NCBI GenBank assembly: GCA_900491605.1
Contig: UESW01004567.1
Span: 362,890 to 426,889 of the forward strand
DNA from: Calamus simplicifolius
Taxonomy: Eukaryota; Streptophyta; Magnoliopsida; Arecales; Arecaceae
Direction of reading: 5' to 3'
Length of the DNA: 64,000 nt
The notes under the pieces: generated by a model
Seen by the model: the letters and a program-made list of their open reading frames with translations, nothing else
What the model was told of the DNA's origin: nothing
The model's database searches: none
Shown: positions 21,853 through 34,139 of the stretch, one piece after another
Numbering within the stretch: the first letter of the stretch is position 1
Layout of the letters: each line of letters opens with the position of its first letter
Program-made: the position numbers and the translations under genes

Positions 21853-23640
21853 TATTATGGATGCAGGTGTGTCTTGCAACCCATGGAGCAAAAAGAAAAT
21901 GATACTTGGATAGCGGGTGCTTAAGACACTTGATAGATGATGAATCTCAATTCATCACTTTGAATGCAATTGATGGAGGAGTGGTTACCTTTGAAAGTAA
22001 TGACCAAGGTAACATTATTGGCATTGATAAAATTGATATCACTCCCTCTACTTATGTTAATAATATCTTGCTTTTAAATGGATTGAATCATAACTTGTCT
22101 AGCATTAGTCAATTTTATGAAAAAGGTTTTAAAAATTATTTATTGAATCATCTCTTTGCATAATTACAAATCCTGTTGATGACTGCATGAAAGCCATTAG
22201 TCATAGGCATAGTAATGTTTATATTGTTAATGACCAGATTATTAAATGTCTAGTTGTCATGAATGCTAAAATTGATAAATCTAGTTATGACATCATAGAC
22301 TTGCTTATGTCAGCATGAATTTGCTTTCTAAATTATTCAAAATGATTTGGTTAAAGGTTTGCCAAAATTGAATTCCAAAAAAGATAAGCTTTGTGATACA
22401 TACAAATTTTTGAAAAATTAACAAAAATTTCTTTAAGTCTAAAAATATGATTTTGACTTCTAATCTTTTAGAATTTTTGCATATGGATTCATAATTATTG
22501 ATGATTTTCTCGATTTACATAAGTTTTATTCTTAGTTAGCAAAAATGAAGCATCTTCAGTTTTTCTAAAAAAACTCCTTAGAAGAATTTCAAATGAAAAA
22601 GGTTTTCCTATTTTATCTATTAGAAGTGATCATAGAAAGGAATTTGAAAATCAGCACTTTGAAAAATCTTGTAATGAACATAGGACCTTATGTTCATATT
22701 ATGTTTGATGAATCTAATGATCTTCCATTAAGGAAGAGAAAGGTTTTGAATGACATAGATGAAATTGAAAGTCAAGTCAAGAAGCTCACATTGGATTCAA
22801 GGATATAAGCGATACATGAAGAAGAAATTCAACATGATGACCCCAAGGTAATGCTGATGGAGGTATGTCCATAATCATTCTTAAAGAGCTAATATTAAGT
22901 GATCCATCTCATGATATTAGGATTAGATCATCATTTAGAAATACATGTATTAATTTTGCATAGAGCCTAAATGACATGCATGATAAATTAAATGAGAATT
23001 TAGAAACAAATTGGATGAGCATGATAATTTTATTAGAAATAAAGCAAGATTGTTAGCTATAGAATATAATCAAGAGGAAGATATTGATTTTGCTGAAACA
23101 TATGTTCCTATTGCTAGATTAAAGATTATTAGATTACTTCTTGCATTTGCTTGCTTTATGAATGTTAAATTATATTGAATGGATGTTAAGAGCACTTTCC
23201 TTAATGAATATATTGTGAACAAGTATTTATTGATCAACCATCCGATTTCAAAAATCTTGTGTCCCCAAACCATGTATTCAATTGAACAAAGCTTTATATG
23301 GTTTGAGACAAGTACCCCGGGCATGGTTTGATAGGCTTATTAAGTTCTTGATTAGCAATAAATTTATTAATGAAAATGTTGATGCAATATTATGAATTAA
23401 AAGATAGAATGATGATATATTGATAGTACAAATTTATGAAGATGACATTATATTCGGTGCTACTAATAATTTCTTGTTCCAAGATTTTGCTAAGTTCATG
23501 CAGGGGGAGTTCGAGATGAGCATAATGAGTAAAATCAATTATCGGAGTTTAAATCAAGCAATCAAAGAAGAGGATCTTCATAAGCCAATCCTTGTACATC
23601 AAGAAAATTTTGAAGAAGTTTGGCGTGAAGAAATCTAAAG
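21853..23640 (+). pseudogene. Remnant pol of element B (protease, integrase and RT traces)
   Basis: Protease shows LDSGCLRHL near 21910 and continues to 22163. Integrase is reduced to shreds (22320-22800): its zinc finger and catalytic core are mostly deleted. RT traces follow, with RNKARLLAIEYNQEEDIDF near 23035, a VKSTFLNEYI equivalent near 23185, and QIYEDDIIFGATNN at 23429-23470, in which the YVDD motif reads YEDD (23435-23446). The frame ends at 23636-23638. No RNase H is found. Many stops and deletions are present. Confidence 0.82.
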
Positions 23641-24948
23641 TATCGGTACATTTGTCGAGTGATATGGGTTGCAGGCCCATGATCGGCAACTAGTGGTATC
23701 AGCTTGATCTATTTACTCCTTGCTTGATATAATTTTATTGTAAGACTTGGACTATTAAATGACTACTTTATTAGTGGTATCATTTCTTGATCATATCTTA
23801 TAAAAAAAATTGCCTATGCATGAAATGAAAAGGATTTGATAAAGGTGATGCATATTTTGTTGTAATATCTTGTTTGCATATCACCTATGTAAGAAATCTT
23901 ATTTTATCATATGAAATGTGAAATTGAATTGTGGTGATTGTTATAGAATGCCTATGTATTTTTCATATATACATTGAGATTAGCACGATACATTTATAAA
24001 ATGTTTTGATTATATGACATTGGTATCATTTCTTGCATAAAACTTTTATTACATATAGACAAATTTGAAATATTAAGGGGGAGAAGAATGTAAGCATATT
24101 TGAACTCAAATATTTGATGTGGTATCTGTTAATATTGTATCTCAACAAGTTTTTAAATTAGTAAGGGGAGAAGAAACTTACTTGAATATTTGGATACTTT
24201 GATGCATTAAGCACTATGATGTATTAAATATCAAATATCTTACTCTTATAAGTGCTTTGATGTATGAATGTGGTATCAACTCTTATATGTGGCAATGATT
24301 TGAATGCATATCAAACTATGAAACCGCTACCTTGCTCAAATATATATATATATATATAAAGGTGATATTTTGATCCCACATTCAAAGTTTTTTTTTAAAA
24401 TTGGTATCAATTGAGTTATGAAAAATGATTGTTATTAAATGATTAATATTTTGTATCTTATTGTTACTATTGAAGATTAGAATTTTCTTTATAATATAAA
24501 CTTTGTTGTGAACTTTAATATATTTGGACTTTGACGTATTTTGAACCTTGATATATGTTATTTTTATGATTTGAGATTATGAACCTTGATGAACTTTGAT
24601 GTATCTTTGTTGTATGGTTGAAATTATATCTTGTATGATTAAAATGTATCTTGTTTGTATTATGTACTTATGGTTTTTAATGCATTATGAATTCTTAATG
24701 TCTTTTCCTTGATGAATGCTTAATTGTGCACATTCTTTCATCTCTTTTTTATTAATGACAAAAAGGGGAGAGAATAGCATACACTTCATTTACATTTATG
24801 GGAGAGATTAGCATACATTATATTCATGGAACATACATGGGAGAGAATAGCATGTAAAGAGAAAAGTATATACATTAAAAGGGAAGAGAATTTTATATAT
24901 TTTCTTTTGTATGCTTAATGGTTTTGTCATCATCAAAAAGGGGGAGAT
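23641..24948 (+). other. AT-rich 3' region of element B with purine tracts
   Basis: No ORF is credible and the envelope-like gene present in A is absent. Purine tracts occur near 24076-24088, 24165-24176 and 24761-24773, and directly before the 3' LTR at 24936-24948. A short (TA)n run is at about 24338-24357. Confidence 0.65.
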
Positions 24949-27236
24949 TGTTGGCCCCTAGATTGATTTTGATGATTACAAAACCATTAAGACTATGCTT
25001 ATTAGGGAAATTAATATTATTGCAAGGATGTACATGTGTCGTACAGGTAAGCCTTATCAAGCAAAATTTTATTCGTTACATAGAAGCTTATTTTCTCTTA
25101 TCTATAATATAGCTAATTGATCCTTTAATTCCTTGGATTATTGCATGACTATGTAAGCTATCTTATTTCTCTTCCTAGCTAGCTTTCCCCACTTGCTAGC
25201 TAACTGATTTTCTTCTCTCAATGCATATGGCCGAACCATGCTTGGATCTAGTTAGCATGGTAGCTAACTTCTTCTCCTAGTTAACAATTTGCTGCAGAAT
25301 TTTTCTTTGCTGGCCGAATGGAGCTTGGGAAGAGCTAGCTGGAGAGCTAGCTTGCCTTGAACAGATTGCATGAAGCTTTGACTCAATTTTTTCATGGCCG
25401 AATGGGTTTTGAAAGCAGTTAGCTTAACAGCTAACTTCCTTATCTATTTTCCTCTCTACGTAGCATGAAAAGTTTTCATTGGAGTTAGCTAACTAGTTAG
25501 CTACCTTTATCATGAATAGGCTTATTTTTTAACTAGTTAACTAATTAGCCAGCTACTTTTTTGCATGGTAGGGTTTACTTTATATCTAGTTAACTAACAA
25601 GCTAACCACTTTATTCTGTTTTCATTCCCAGCGCATGAAAATTAAATGGAGTTAGCTCTTGAGCTAACTACTTTTTTACATGGCCTCATACACTTTTTAA
25701 ATAGCTAACTAAAGAGCTAGCTGAAATTCAAATTCTCTCTGTTCATGAAACGTGAGTTGTTTATCTTTGTGGCCAGTTAGCTAAAGAGCTAACTAGCTTG
25801 GGCTTAGCTACCTCTCTAGCTAACTGCTTTACTTCTTCATGACAGATTTTTTCCAAGCCGTGCGCTCCTCAAAACAAGTCAACTACGGAGTTAACTACTT
25901 TATTTTATTTGCTTCATGAACTCTCACTTGAGTTAGCTAAATAGCTAACTCCTTTTTCCATTAATGCATAAAAGCTTGGCTCCAAAGCTAACTATTTTCT
26001 CCTGGCATCTTTTCCAACCGTGTGACTTTTGAAATGAGCTAGCTCACAAGCTAGCTACTTTATTTCCTTGGATTGAGGCTGATATTCTTGCCGTGGGATT
26101 CTTGCTAGCTAGTTAGCTAGCTTGGACCTTTTCTCTTTTCCTCCATGGGGCCGCACGACTTCAAGAAGAGAGCTGCTGAAAATTTATTGCAGCCAACATC
26201 CTCTCATGAATTAAATCTCTCTCTCTCTCTTAATTGCATTTCCGTTTTATGGTTACTGACATTTTTCTTTGGTGTTTGACAGGGGGAAAGGATTAAATGC
26301 AATCATGTTTAGGGAAATAAATTCAAACGGTTATATTTCTTCCCGTTTTTAATTTCCTGTATTTACCAATGTGTCTAACGGACATTATTTTTGTGTTGGT
26401 TTAAATAGAAGTGATCAGTGGAACTTCAAAATGATTAGAGACGATTTCTTGACATTTTTCTTGTTGACAAAATCTGTGAAAATATAAAAGAGAAAAGAGA
26501 AAGAAAGAAATCAAAAAGAGAGTGTTCATTGCATATTTTTCGGAGTGTTGAAGAGCAAGTTGCTGTGTTTTGAAGTTGCAAATCTCAATCCTTGCTCAAG
26601 TCATCCAGATCCAGTGAAGCATTCAAAGTTTCAGCTACCTCGGAGATTCACATCCATTGCTGAAGACTTGCTTCGAAATTTGTAAAGTATTTTTGAATAT
26701 TTGCTCAAGTTAGGATCTATTTGTTATCTACTCTGATATTTCTTGTAATAGGGTTAGAGATAACCCTAAGATTATTGATTGGCTTCCTTGTGTCGTGAAA
26801 CAAGAGGACTAGCCGGGAAGGCTAGGGGTTTGGCTGCCTTATGCCGTGAAACAAGGAGACTAGCCGGGAAGGCTAGGGGTTTGGCTGCCTTGTGCCGTGA
26901 AACAAGTGGACTAGCCGGGAAGGCTAGGGGTTTAGCTGCCTTGTGCCGTGAAACAAGAGGACTAGCCGGGAAGGCTAGGGGTTGTAATCGTTGTGATACG
27001 ATTAGTAAAATCCCCAAAGGGTTTTTGGGAGTGGATGTAGGAGCCGAGTTTGGCACCGAACCACTATAAACCCTCTTGTGTTTGTGATTGCTTATTCTAT
27101 GTGATTTTGTTTCGTGCACTCCACTACACCGCTGCAAACTAATTTTTTAACTAGTGATTAAGCACATATCTGCGCTAGTAATTAATTTTAAGAAACCCAA
27201 TTCACCCCCCTCTTGGGTTGCTACATCTGGGCAACA
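24949..27236 (+). repeat. 3' LTR of element B
   Basis: It starts TGTTGGCCCCTAG after the AAAAAGGGGGAGAT tract and ends ATCTGGGCAACA before the cattt duplication. It matches the 5' LTR throughout, including the TTAGCTAA-rich stretch and the four 51-bp repeats (26782-26990), with few changes. One visible change is a deletion of about 16 bp near 26280, relative to 19249-19270. Confidence 0.92.
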
Positions 27237-27241
27237 CATTT
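27237..27241. repeat. Target-site duplication of element B, right copy (cattt)
   Basis: An exact match to 17909-17913. Transposase coding sequence resumes directly after it. Confidence 0.88.
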
Positions 27242-29025
27242 CACCGAAATGCAACTCAGAAATCCCAATTTCTTCTATACCTTAAACCTCAATGATAATG
27301 GTCATCTCAGGTATGTCTTCTGGATTCATCCAAGGTAAGATTGGCATGCACATACTTCGATGATATTCTAAGCTTTGACTCGACATACTTGACAAATAGA
27401 TATCAAATGCCTTTTTGTCCATTCATCGAGGTCAACCATCATGGACAGTCCACCTTACTTGGTTGCGCATTGTTGTCTGATGAGAGTACTGAGACATATT
27501 AATGGGTTTTTCAGTCATGGCTGGATGCAAATGGTGGTCAAGCACCTATTGCCATAATAACTGACCAAGATACGGCAATCGAGGCTGCTGTTAAAGAAGT
27601 TTTTCCTAACACACGACATCGATTTTGTCTTTGGCATATATTGAAGAAGATACCTGAAAAGATTGGCCACATTTGCATAGTAAATCTCAAATTTATGGTT
27701 GATTTCGATGAGACGATATATGATTCATTGACCATACAGTTATTCGAGGAAAGTTGGGCACATGTTATGGAGAAATATAAAGAATGCAAGGCTATAGATT
27801 GGTTCAATGTCCTTTACGAATGTCGGGATAAATGGGTCCCAGTTTACCTAAAGGATACATTCTTCGCATGTTTGTATGTCATTGTCTTTGGTTCATGTTT
27901 GCGTTCAATGCTTCTTTTTTTGACAAAATTATGTACAGGGGTGTCATCTTCACAAAGGAGCGATGGCATAAATCACTTCTTCGATGGGTTTATAAATTTG
28001 AAGACTACACTAACGGAGTTCATAGGTAAGTACGAAGATGCTTTGGAGAAAAGGTACGAGGTCGAAAACGAGGAAGATAATAGGACATTGCAAACGATTG
28101 CTTTCCTAAAGACATCATCACCTTTTGAGAGACAAGCTGCAGGAAGGTATATAAGGCGCATTTTCAAAAAATTTCAGAATGAGATCCTTGAAATGGCTGC
28201 ATCAAATACTAAATTGATCAAGGAAGCTGATGACTGTTGTGTATATTTGTAAAGTCGTATGAAAGGATTGAAGTCGATGGAATCAGCAAAGAGATGATCA
28301 AAGAATATATCATGTCATACGATAGAAATATTGAGGATGTCCAATGTCAGTCTCAATCCTTTCAGTTTAAGGGTTACCTGTGTAGGCATGCCTTGTTGGT
28401 TCTTCATCAAAGCGACGTATTTCGTTTACCAGATAAATACTTCTTGAAGAGATGGTGCAAGGACATGAAATACCAATTCAACGATTTCGACTACAATACT
28501 GAATGTTGTCATAAAAGCACACGAAAATCACGGTACACAGTGACAATTTTTATTTGAAATGTCTTAATATATGTTTTCGATAACATTATGTTATTGATTG
28601 TAGATATAGTTTGCTGAGTCATCGGATGATGAAGCTCGCAAAGATAGCCTCATGTCTGAAGATGCATTTAATTTAGTGATGGATGGTCTAACACCTATAT
28701 TCAAAATTGTCGTGGATGCTAACTACGCAGCTAAGCCAAGTACAGAGCTTTAATTCAAGATCCTCAGCAAATTAGGACGAAAGGCTCAAGAGAGAACAGA
28801 TTAAAGAGTGGAGTCGAGAAGAAGTCAAAAAGATCAAAGAAAAATCTGGTCAAGGCAACCGTTGATGCTCCACCAATGCAAAATGAAGTAAGAGCTGCTT
28901 CAAGCAATAGACAGACTTGTATGCAGTCAATTAACACCGGAGAGGACATAGAAAGAATTGTACCACCTTCCAAAACTTTGATGGACGAGTTTGATGCTTA
29001 TGTATTGAGTCAACTAACACAGTAG

Positions 29026-30060
29026 CACATATAAAACACGGGTGTCGTAACTTTGTAACTAGGGTGTCTTGGTCGCAAATGAAGTGCTTTGTAACTAGGG
29101 TGTCTTTTTCAGCCAAATGAAGTGCTCATCTCGTCTGCCAAGAGGATTTGATATTTTACGAATACGCTTGCACTGTTACGACACCCCAGCTCTCGCCTAA
29201 TGACACCCTTGCTTTAAAGCGACGACACTCCTATTCTCATGAAAGACACCAATGGTTTTAGCGCGACGACACCCCAGCTCTGGGCTAACGATACCCTAGC
29301 TTTAGCTCGACGACACCCGAAAGGAAAAATCCTATGATACCCCTGTTCTCACGAAAGGACACCAATGGTTTTAGCGCGACGACACCCCATCTCTGGGCTA
29401 ACGACACCCTAGCTTTAGCTTGACGACACCCGAAAGGTAAAAATCCTACGACACCCCTATTCTCACGAAAGGACACCAATGCTTTTAGCGCGACGACACC
29501 CCAGCTCTGGGCTAACGACAGCTTAGCTTTAGCTCGATGACACCCGAAAGGCAAAAATCCTACGACACCTGTTCTCATGAAAGGACACCAATGCTTTTAG
29601 CGCGATGACCCCCCAGCTCTGGGCTAACGACACCCTAGCTTTAGCTCGACGACACCCGAAAGGCAAAATCCTACGCACCCCTGTTCTCATGAAAGGACAC
29701 CAATGCTTTTAGCACGATGACCCCTGAGCTCTGGGCTAACGACCCTAGCTTTAGCTCGACGACACCCGAAAGGCAAAAATCCTACAACACCCCTGTTCTC
29801 ACGAAAGAACACCAATGCTTTTAGCACGACGACCCCCGAGCTTTGGGCTAACAACACCCTAGCTTTAGCTCGACAACACCCGAAAGGCAAAAATCCTACG
29901 ACACCCATGTTCTCACGAAAGGACACCAATGCTTTTAGCGCGACGACCCCCAGCTCTGGGCTAACGACACCCTAGCTTTAGCTCGATGACACCAAAAGGC
30001 AAAAATTCTACGACACCCCTGTTCTCAATTTACGACATTCTAGTTTTCAATTTACGACAT
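29026..30060 (-). repeat. Internal array of about 114-bp repeats between transposase and ULP gene
   Basis: About seven units of 113-114 bp run from roughly 29190 to 30020. Each contains ACGACACCCCAGCTCTGGGC, TAACGACACCCTAGCTTTAG, CTCGACGACACCCGAAAGGC and a TTCTCACGAAAGGACACCAA block. The core is the reverse complement of that in the left array (ACGACACCC). Long minus-strand ORFs here only translate the repeat. Confidence 0.82.
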
Positions 30061-30222
30061 CATATATGAAAACTCAAGAAATTGTGAAGTAGAAAAGGCA
30101 TAAATATGAATAAATCGAGGACAACCATGTTCTCAATATAAATATTTGCATTTACATTTAATATGAAACAGTGTTAATATGAATAAATTACATTAAATTT
30201 TCAATGAAAGAAGAATGAAAAA
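30061..30222. other. AT-rich spacer between repeat array and ULP 3' end
   Basis: Low-complexity AT-rich DNA. On the minus strand it would be the 3' untranslated region of the ULP gene. I see nothing else in it. Confidence 0.4.
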
Positions 30223-32923
30223 TTAAGAACAGTTTGCGACAAGGTCGTTGATCTTTTGGTTGAGGCCCTCTCTCAATATCATTGCAGCTAATTGTTGCCA
30301 GTATTCTCTTACTTCCTCCACCATGAAATCCATCTTCATATCAGGATTGTCCCATCGAGCAAGACATTCCATGTATCTCAGACAGTATAGGCCACAATCC
30401 AGCGATCCGCCGGTTGACTTGGGCAATCTGAAATCTCTTCCATTGGCCAAGTCATCACCTCCTCCTTATCGCAGTAGATATGGAAATGTGGCCAAGAATT
30501 GTATTCCATTTCTTCGCATTGGCTTTGTACCTGGCGTTGTGTTTTAATGAATTCAGTGCATGAACACCTTTCTTTCCATGTCGACAGCAACAAGATGCCA
30601 GTGTGAGTTATCGGAGTTTATTATGGTGAATAGAAACTGGAATTGGGCATTATCTTCATCGGATACATCGTCAAATATCGAAGACCCTGATGATGCAGCG
30701 AGTTCATGAGGAGTTAATGGAGAATTCAGACACAGCGGCTACGAAAACTGATGCAAAGATCACTTATGGTATCGGTTCGGATGCTCTGTCCAGTTGCTCA
30801 TCAAAAACTCCTGGTCGGCATCAATTATCTGCCAATGGAATGTAAACCGATTAATATAATTCTAAAATCAACAACTAGAAAAGGTTTCTTGAGATACTTA
30901 CATCATCTATTATCATATTATTGTTAATGAGATTCCGAAGACCTTTCCTTGTTACAATGCCACCTAACTTATTGGTGTACATGGTCTCGTCGGTTAGTCG
31001 TTCGCTCAAAAAAATTTTATAATAATTTGGTTATCTTCGACCGTTGTGCTGGGCTTTGATGTGCCCACTGTCTTCGACGACTTTATAGGATGGGTTGTCT
31101 CATAAGAATCTCCTCTGACCTTGGATGCCTTTCGCTTCCTTGGCTTTTTTTAACCCTCCTAACAAGATAGGGCATTCCAACGATTTCTATGTCAACATCA
31201 TCACCCTTGGGAGCAGGAGTGCCAAGTTTCTTATCAGATTTGGACTCCTCTTGGCCCTCCATAGAATGCCCCTCCCCGCTCTTCTCCTCCTCTTTATTTT
31301 CAATCCCATGCTCTATTTTATCATCCAGGGATTCCCCTCCAATCTCTTCTCTCTTGGTCCTCCTCCATCTTATTCTCCTCAGTATTTCCTTTAACAGGCT
31401 CAGAAGACAGCCCAGGGAAAGCCCCTCCTCTGTCTTCCGTCTCCCTTGTCCTCCTCATTTATTGCATTGCTTTCCTTTCTAAGCATGGAACTAAGGAGGC
31501 TCTCAGCAATGGACAACCTGTGCCTGAGCTCGTTGAGTTGATCCTTAACGCAGGCCAATTCAATCCACAACTTGGCACAGCTTTCGTAGCGCTCTATTGG
31601 TTCAGGCAATGCTACTGTCTGTTGACTGAGAAGCCAGCGCTCCTCTGACAGTGGTACAGTAGCTTCTTCCAACTGCAAAGCAAGACGATAAACAAATTAA
31701 TATTAAGTGAAAATATTAACACATTAAGTGAAAAAATATGGTCAGAGCAATGAAGCAATGTATTAGCTTACCAAGTCGTGAGGCTGCATGTTGGCAACCC
31801 GAACCGACTGGATCTTCATTTGGTTATCATACCACTTCAACAGCCGGGGCAGTTTATCGGGATATGTTGGTGCTCTCATTGATGTATGCTCGAGGAACCA
31901 CGCTGAACATGATAATTTTCAGATATAAAAAATGTAATATTAACAAAGAAATTTTACTAAAGACACTATTTCTACGTCTCAATAATCCTTACCACCAGCG
32001 CTGCCGAGCATCCGAACAAGGTAGGCTGCCTCCTAACCTTTTGTGCTCTCTTTGAGTGAACCAGCTCCTCAGAACGCAAGCAAGCAGCTACTTCTGGGAG
32101 AGCCAGAACAATCAGCTCCTTGAATGCCGAAGCCCAGTCGATCCTATCCAGTTGACTTAAGTTATCCAAGTGTGGATGAGATACCGTGGATATCTCTGAT
32201 TAGACTTTGGAGCCAAAAACATGGCAAACATGTAGGCGATCCAAAGTCTGACGGTGTCCTCGACATCTTTCTGTACCTTAGATGATCGGAGTCAAAAATT
32301 AACTTCTCCAAACCTTCTTGACGAAGATCTAAACTCTGGCCAAATCGTCTGAACAACCTTTCGTTGAACAACTGGCTGGAGGTGTCGATCTTCTTTCCAT
32401 GAGCTGAAAGGCCAAGAATAAGTGCGACTTCGTCGGCACTGAATAAACCGGCTTGCCACAGAAAATGAACTCGTCGCCTCCATTATGACATCTTATGATG
32501 TCTGCTAGCAGTCGCCCGTCGACTGTGAAAGTCTGCATGTCGACGAAGGCACCAAATGGGGTCCTTCGAATAAGTTTTGTATGCTGTCTGGTAAACCCCA
32601 TCTTCCAAACCTTCTGAACGTATACGGCGGGCCTGCAACTATTCTTAAACAGCTGGGAAGCCTTCACTCGGGACTGGAATAATTTTCATGTCATCTGAAA
32701 TAGGGGGTAAAACATACTAGTCAGCTGGGTGCCATTATGTATGAACTAGGGTGTCATGACATTTTAAGAGAGGATGTCATAATATCTTAAAAAGGATAAA
32801 CATACCTGAAGGAGATGCATCCTCATTCGAATGAAGAACGATGTTCTTGCTCTGTTTCATTTTCTCCTTCTGGTTCTTCTTTGTTCGCGGTCTTCGTCCA
32901 CAAACGAAAGCAATCATCTCCAT
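30223..32923 (-). pseudogene. ULP-like C48 cysteine protease gene carried by the MULE (DUF1985 plus protease domain)
   Basis: Read from 32923 down. The first exon (32923-32806) begins MEMIAFVCGRRPRTKKNQ and ends at a CAG|GTATG donor; a CCCCCTATTTCAG acceptor lies near 32695. The next segment (32690-32300) resembles DUF1985, a domain often placed before plant Ulp1-like proteases (VKASQLFKNSCRPAVYVQKV, FGAFVDMQTFTVDGRLLADI). Downstream are a coiled-coil segment (31678-31400) and a basic KKPRKRKASKVRG nuclear-localisation-type motif near 31150. The protease end carries HWHLVAVDMERK near 30600 (catalytic His) and GGSLDCGLYCLRYMEC near 30410 (catalytic Cys), ending at a stop at 30223-30225. Family members cleave SUMO from proteins; activity of MULE copies is uncertain. 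Apparent frame breaks near 32680 and 30570 and unclear exon edges make me call it a probable pseudogene. Confidence 0.72.
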
Positions 32924-33130
32924 GAATGAAGTAAATGGAAGAAAGAACTATGGAAAAAATTTAGAACACCGGTGGCTTCTCGAGCAACAAACGAAGGATC
33001 TCTAGGGTTCAGAATTTTTTTATGCCGACCTCAGAGAAATATGAAAGGATACCAGGAGTGCCACGATCATATCGCCGATACGCAAACCCGTAGGAACCGG
33101 CCACATTATGCAACTTTTCTCGAAAAGATG
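32924..33130 (-). other. Upstream region of the ULP gene
   Basis: This non-repetitive stretch lies between the ULP start codon and the next GGGTGTCGT array. It would contain the ULP leader and promoter. I found no certain TATA box. Confidence 0.35.
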
Positions 33131-34120
33131 GCATAGCTGAGTTACTAGGGTGTCGTCGAATTACAACTAGGGTGACGTCAAAATTCCTGCCTAGTTCAAA
33201 TTTATCGTAGTGGTGTCATAAGTTTTTACCAAGGTGTCGTGAGGTTTCAACTGGGGTGTGCGAAGGATTTTCGGCCGAAATCCTCCTGGGGTGTCACGGA
33301 GATTCTCTCCGTGGTCAGTTATAAGCACGGGTGTTGTAGCATTGGTGCTAGGGTATCGTGAGGTTTCAACTAGGGATGTTGCGGGATTTTCTCCGTGGTC
33401 ATTATAAGCACGGGTGTCGTAGCATTGGTGCTAGGGTGTCATGAGGTTTCAACTGGGGTGTCGCGAAGGATTTTTGGCCAAAATCCTCTTGGGGTGTTGC
33501 GGGATTCTCTTCGTGGTAAGTTATAAGCACGGGTGTCGTAGCATTGGTGCTAGGGTGCCGTGAGGTTTCAACTGGGGTGTCGCGAAGGATTTTCGGCCGA
33601 AATCCTCTGGGGTATCGTAGAGATTCTCTCTGTGGTCAGTTATAAGCACGGGTGTTGTAGCATTGGTGCTAGGGTGTCGTGAGGTTTCAACTGGGGTATC
33701 GCGAAGGATTTTTGGCCGAATTCCTTCTAGGGTGTCGCGGGGATTCTCTTCGTGGTCAGTTATAAGCACGGGTGTCATAGCATTAGTGCTAGGGTGTCGT
33801 GAGGTTTCAATTGGGGTGTCATGAAGGATTTTCGGCCGAATTCCTCCTGGGTGTCGGGGATTCTCTCCGTGGTCAGTTATAAGCATGGGTGTCATAGCAT
33901 TGGTGCTAGGGTGTCGTGAGGTTTCAACTGTGGTGTGCGAAGGATTTTTGGCCGAATTCCTCCTTGGGGTGTCGTGGGGATTCTCTTCGTGGTCAATTAT
34001 AAGCACGGGTGTTGTAGCATTGGTGCTAGGGTGTTGTGAGGTTTCAACTGGGGTGTCACGAAGGATTTTCGGCCGAATTCCTCCTGGGGTGTCGTGAGGT
34101 TTCCTCTTGGGACGTCGTAA
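33131..34120 (+). repeat. Array of about 119-bp repeats upstream of the ULP gene
   Basis: About seven units of 118-120 bp (one shortened to ~84 bp) run from 33240 to 34110. Each contains TTTTCGGCCGAAATCCTCCT, GGATTCTCTCCGTGGTCAGT, TATAAGCACGGGTGTCGTAG, CATTGGTGCTAGGGTGTCGT and GAGGTTTCAACTGGGGTGTC. They share the GGGTGTCGT core with the other arrays but differ between the cores. The long minus-strand ORFs are translated repeats. Confidence 0.82.
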
Positions 34121-34139
34121 AGCTTACTACGGTAACTGG

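Larger units (their letters stand above)
17914..27236 (+). mobile_element. SIRE-type Ty1/copia retrotransposon B, decayed
   Basis: The element is 9.3 kb, with 2.3 kb LTRs at 17914-20219 and 24949-27236, a TGGTATCAGAGC primer site, a recognisable gag, and a heavily decayed and deleted pol that stops in RT. No RNase H or envelope-like ORF is visible. The cattt duplications show insertion into the MULE transposase. Despite the ruined interior the two LTRs remain very alike, so either the interior was defective when it jumped (copied in trans) or LTR conversion has occurred (inference). Confidence 0.92.
17216..29025 (+). pseudogene. FAR1-type MULE transposase, interrupted and mutated
   Basis: The first part (17216-17913) carries a FAR1 DNA-binding domain: GMKFNSADEVYTLYNGYTKR near 17320 and LIEVSLEHNHGMS near 17575. 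A 70-bp tandem duplication at 17606-17745 shifts the frame, and there is a stop near 17819. Element B then interrupts at VIHF. The gene resumes at 27242 with TEMQLRNPNFFYTLNLND, so the coding sequence joins across the insertion. The MULE catalytic region follows: ALTRHT-type remains of the first D near 27372, TDQDTAIEAAVKEVFPNTRH near 27560-27610 for the second D, and LFEESWAHVMEKYKE near 27745. A SWIM-like finger at 28330-28400 reads VQCQSQSFQFKGYLCRHALL and lacks its second Cys. A possible intron ends with GATTGTAG near 28603, and the frame ends at TAG 29023-29025. Many breaks exclude a working protein. Confidence 0.85.

Noticed and set aside
29285..29929. Minus-strand ORFs with repeated RENRGVVGFLPFG-type sequence
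   Set aside because: These come from 114-bp non-coding repeats in the MULE; no start, domain or flanking gene structure supports them.
33521..34006. 161-codon minus-strand ORF
   Set aside because: It is the ~119-bp repeat array read in frame. Units vary by single-base indels elsewhere, so the openness is accidental.
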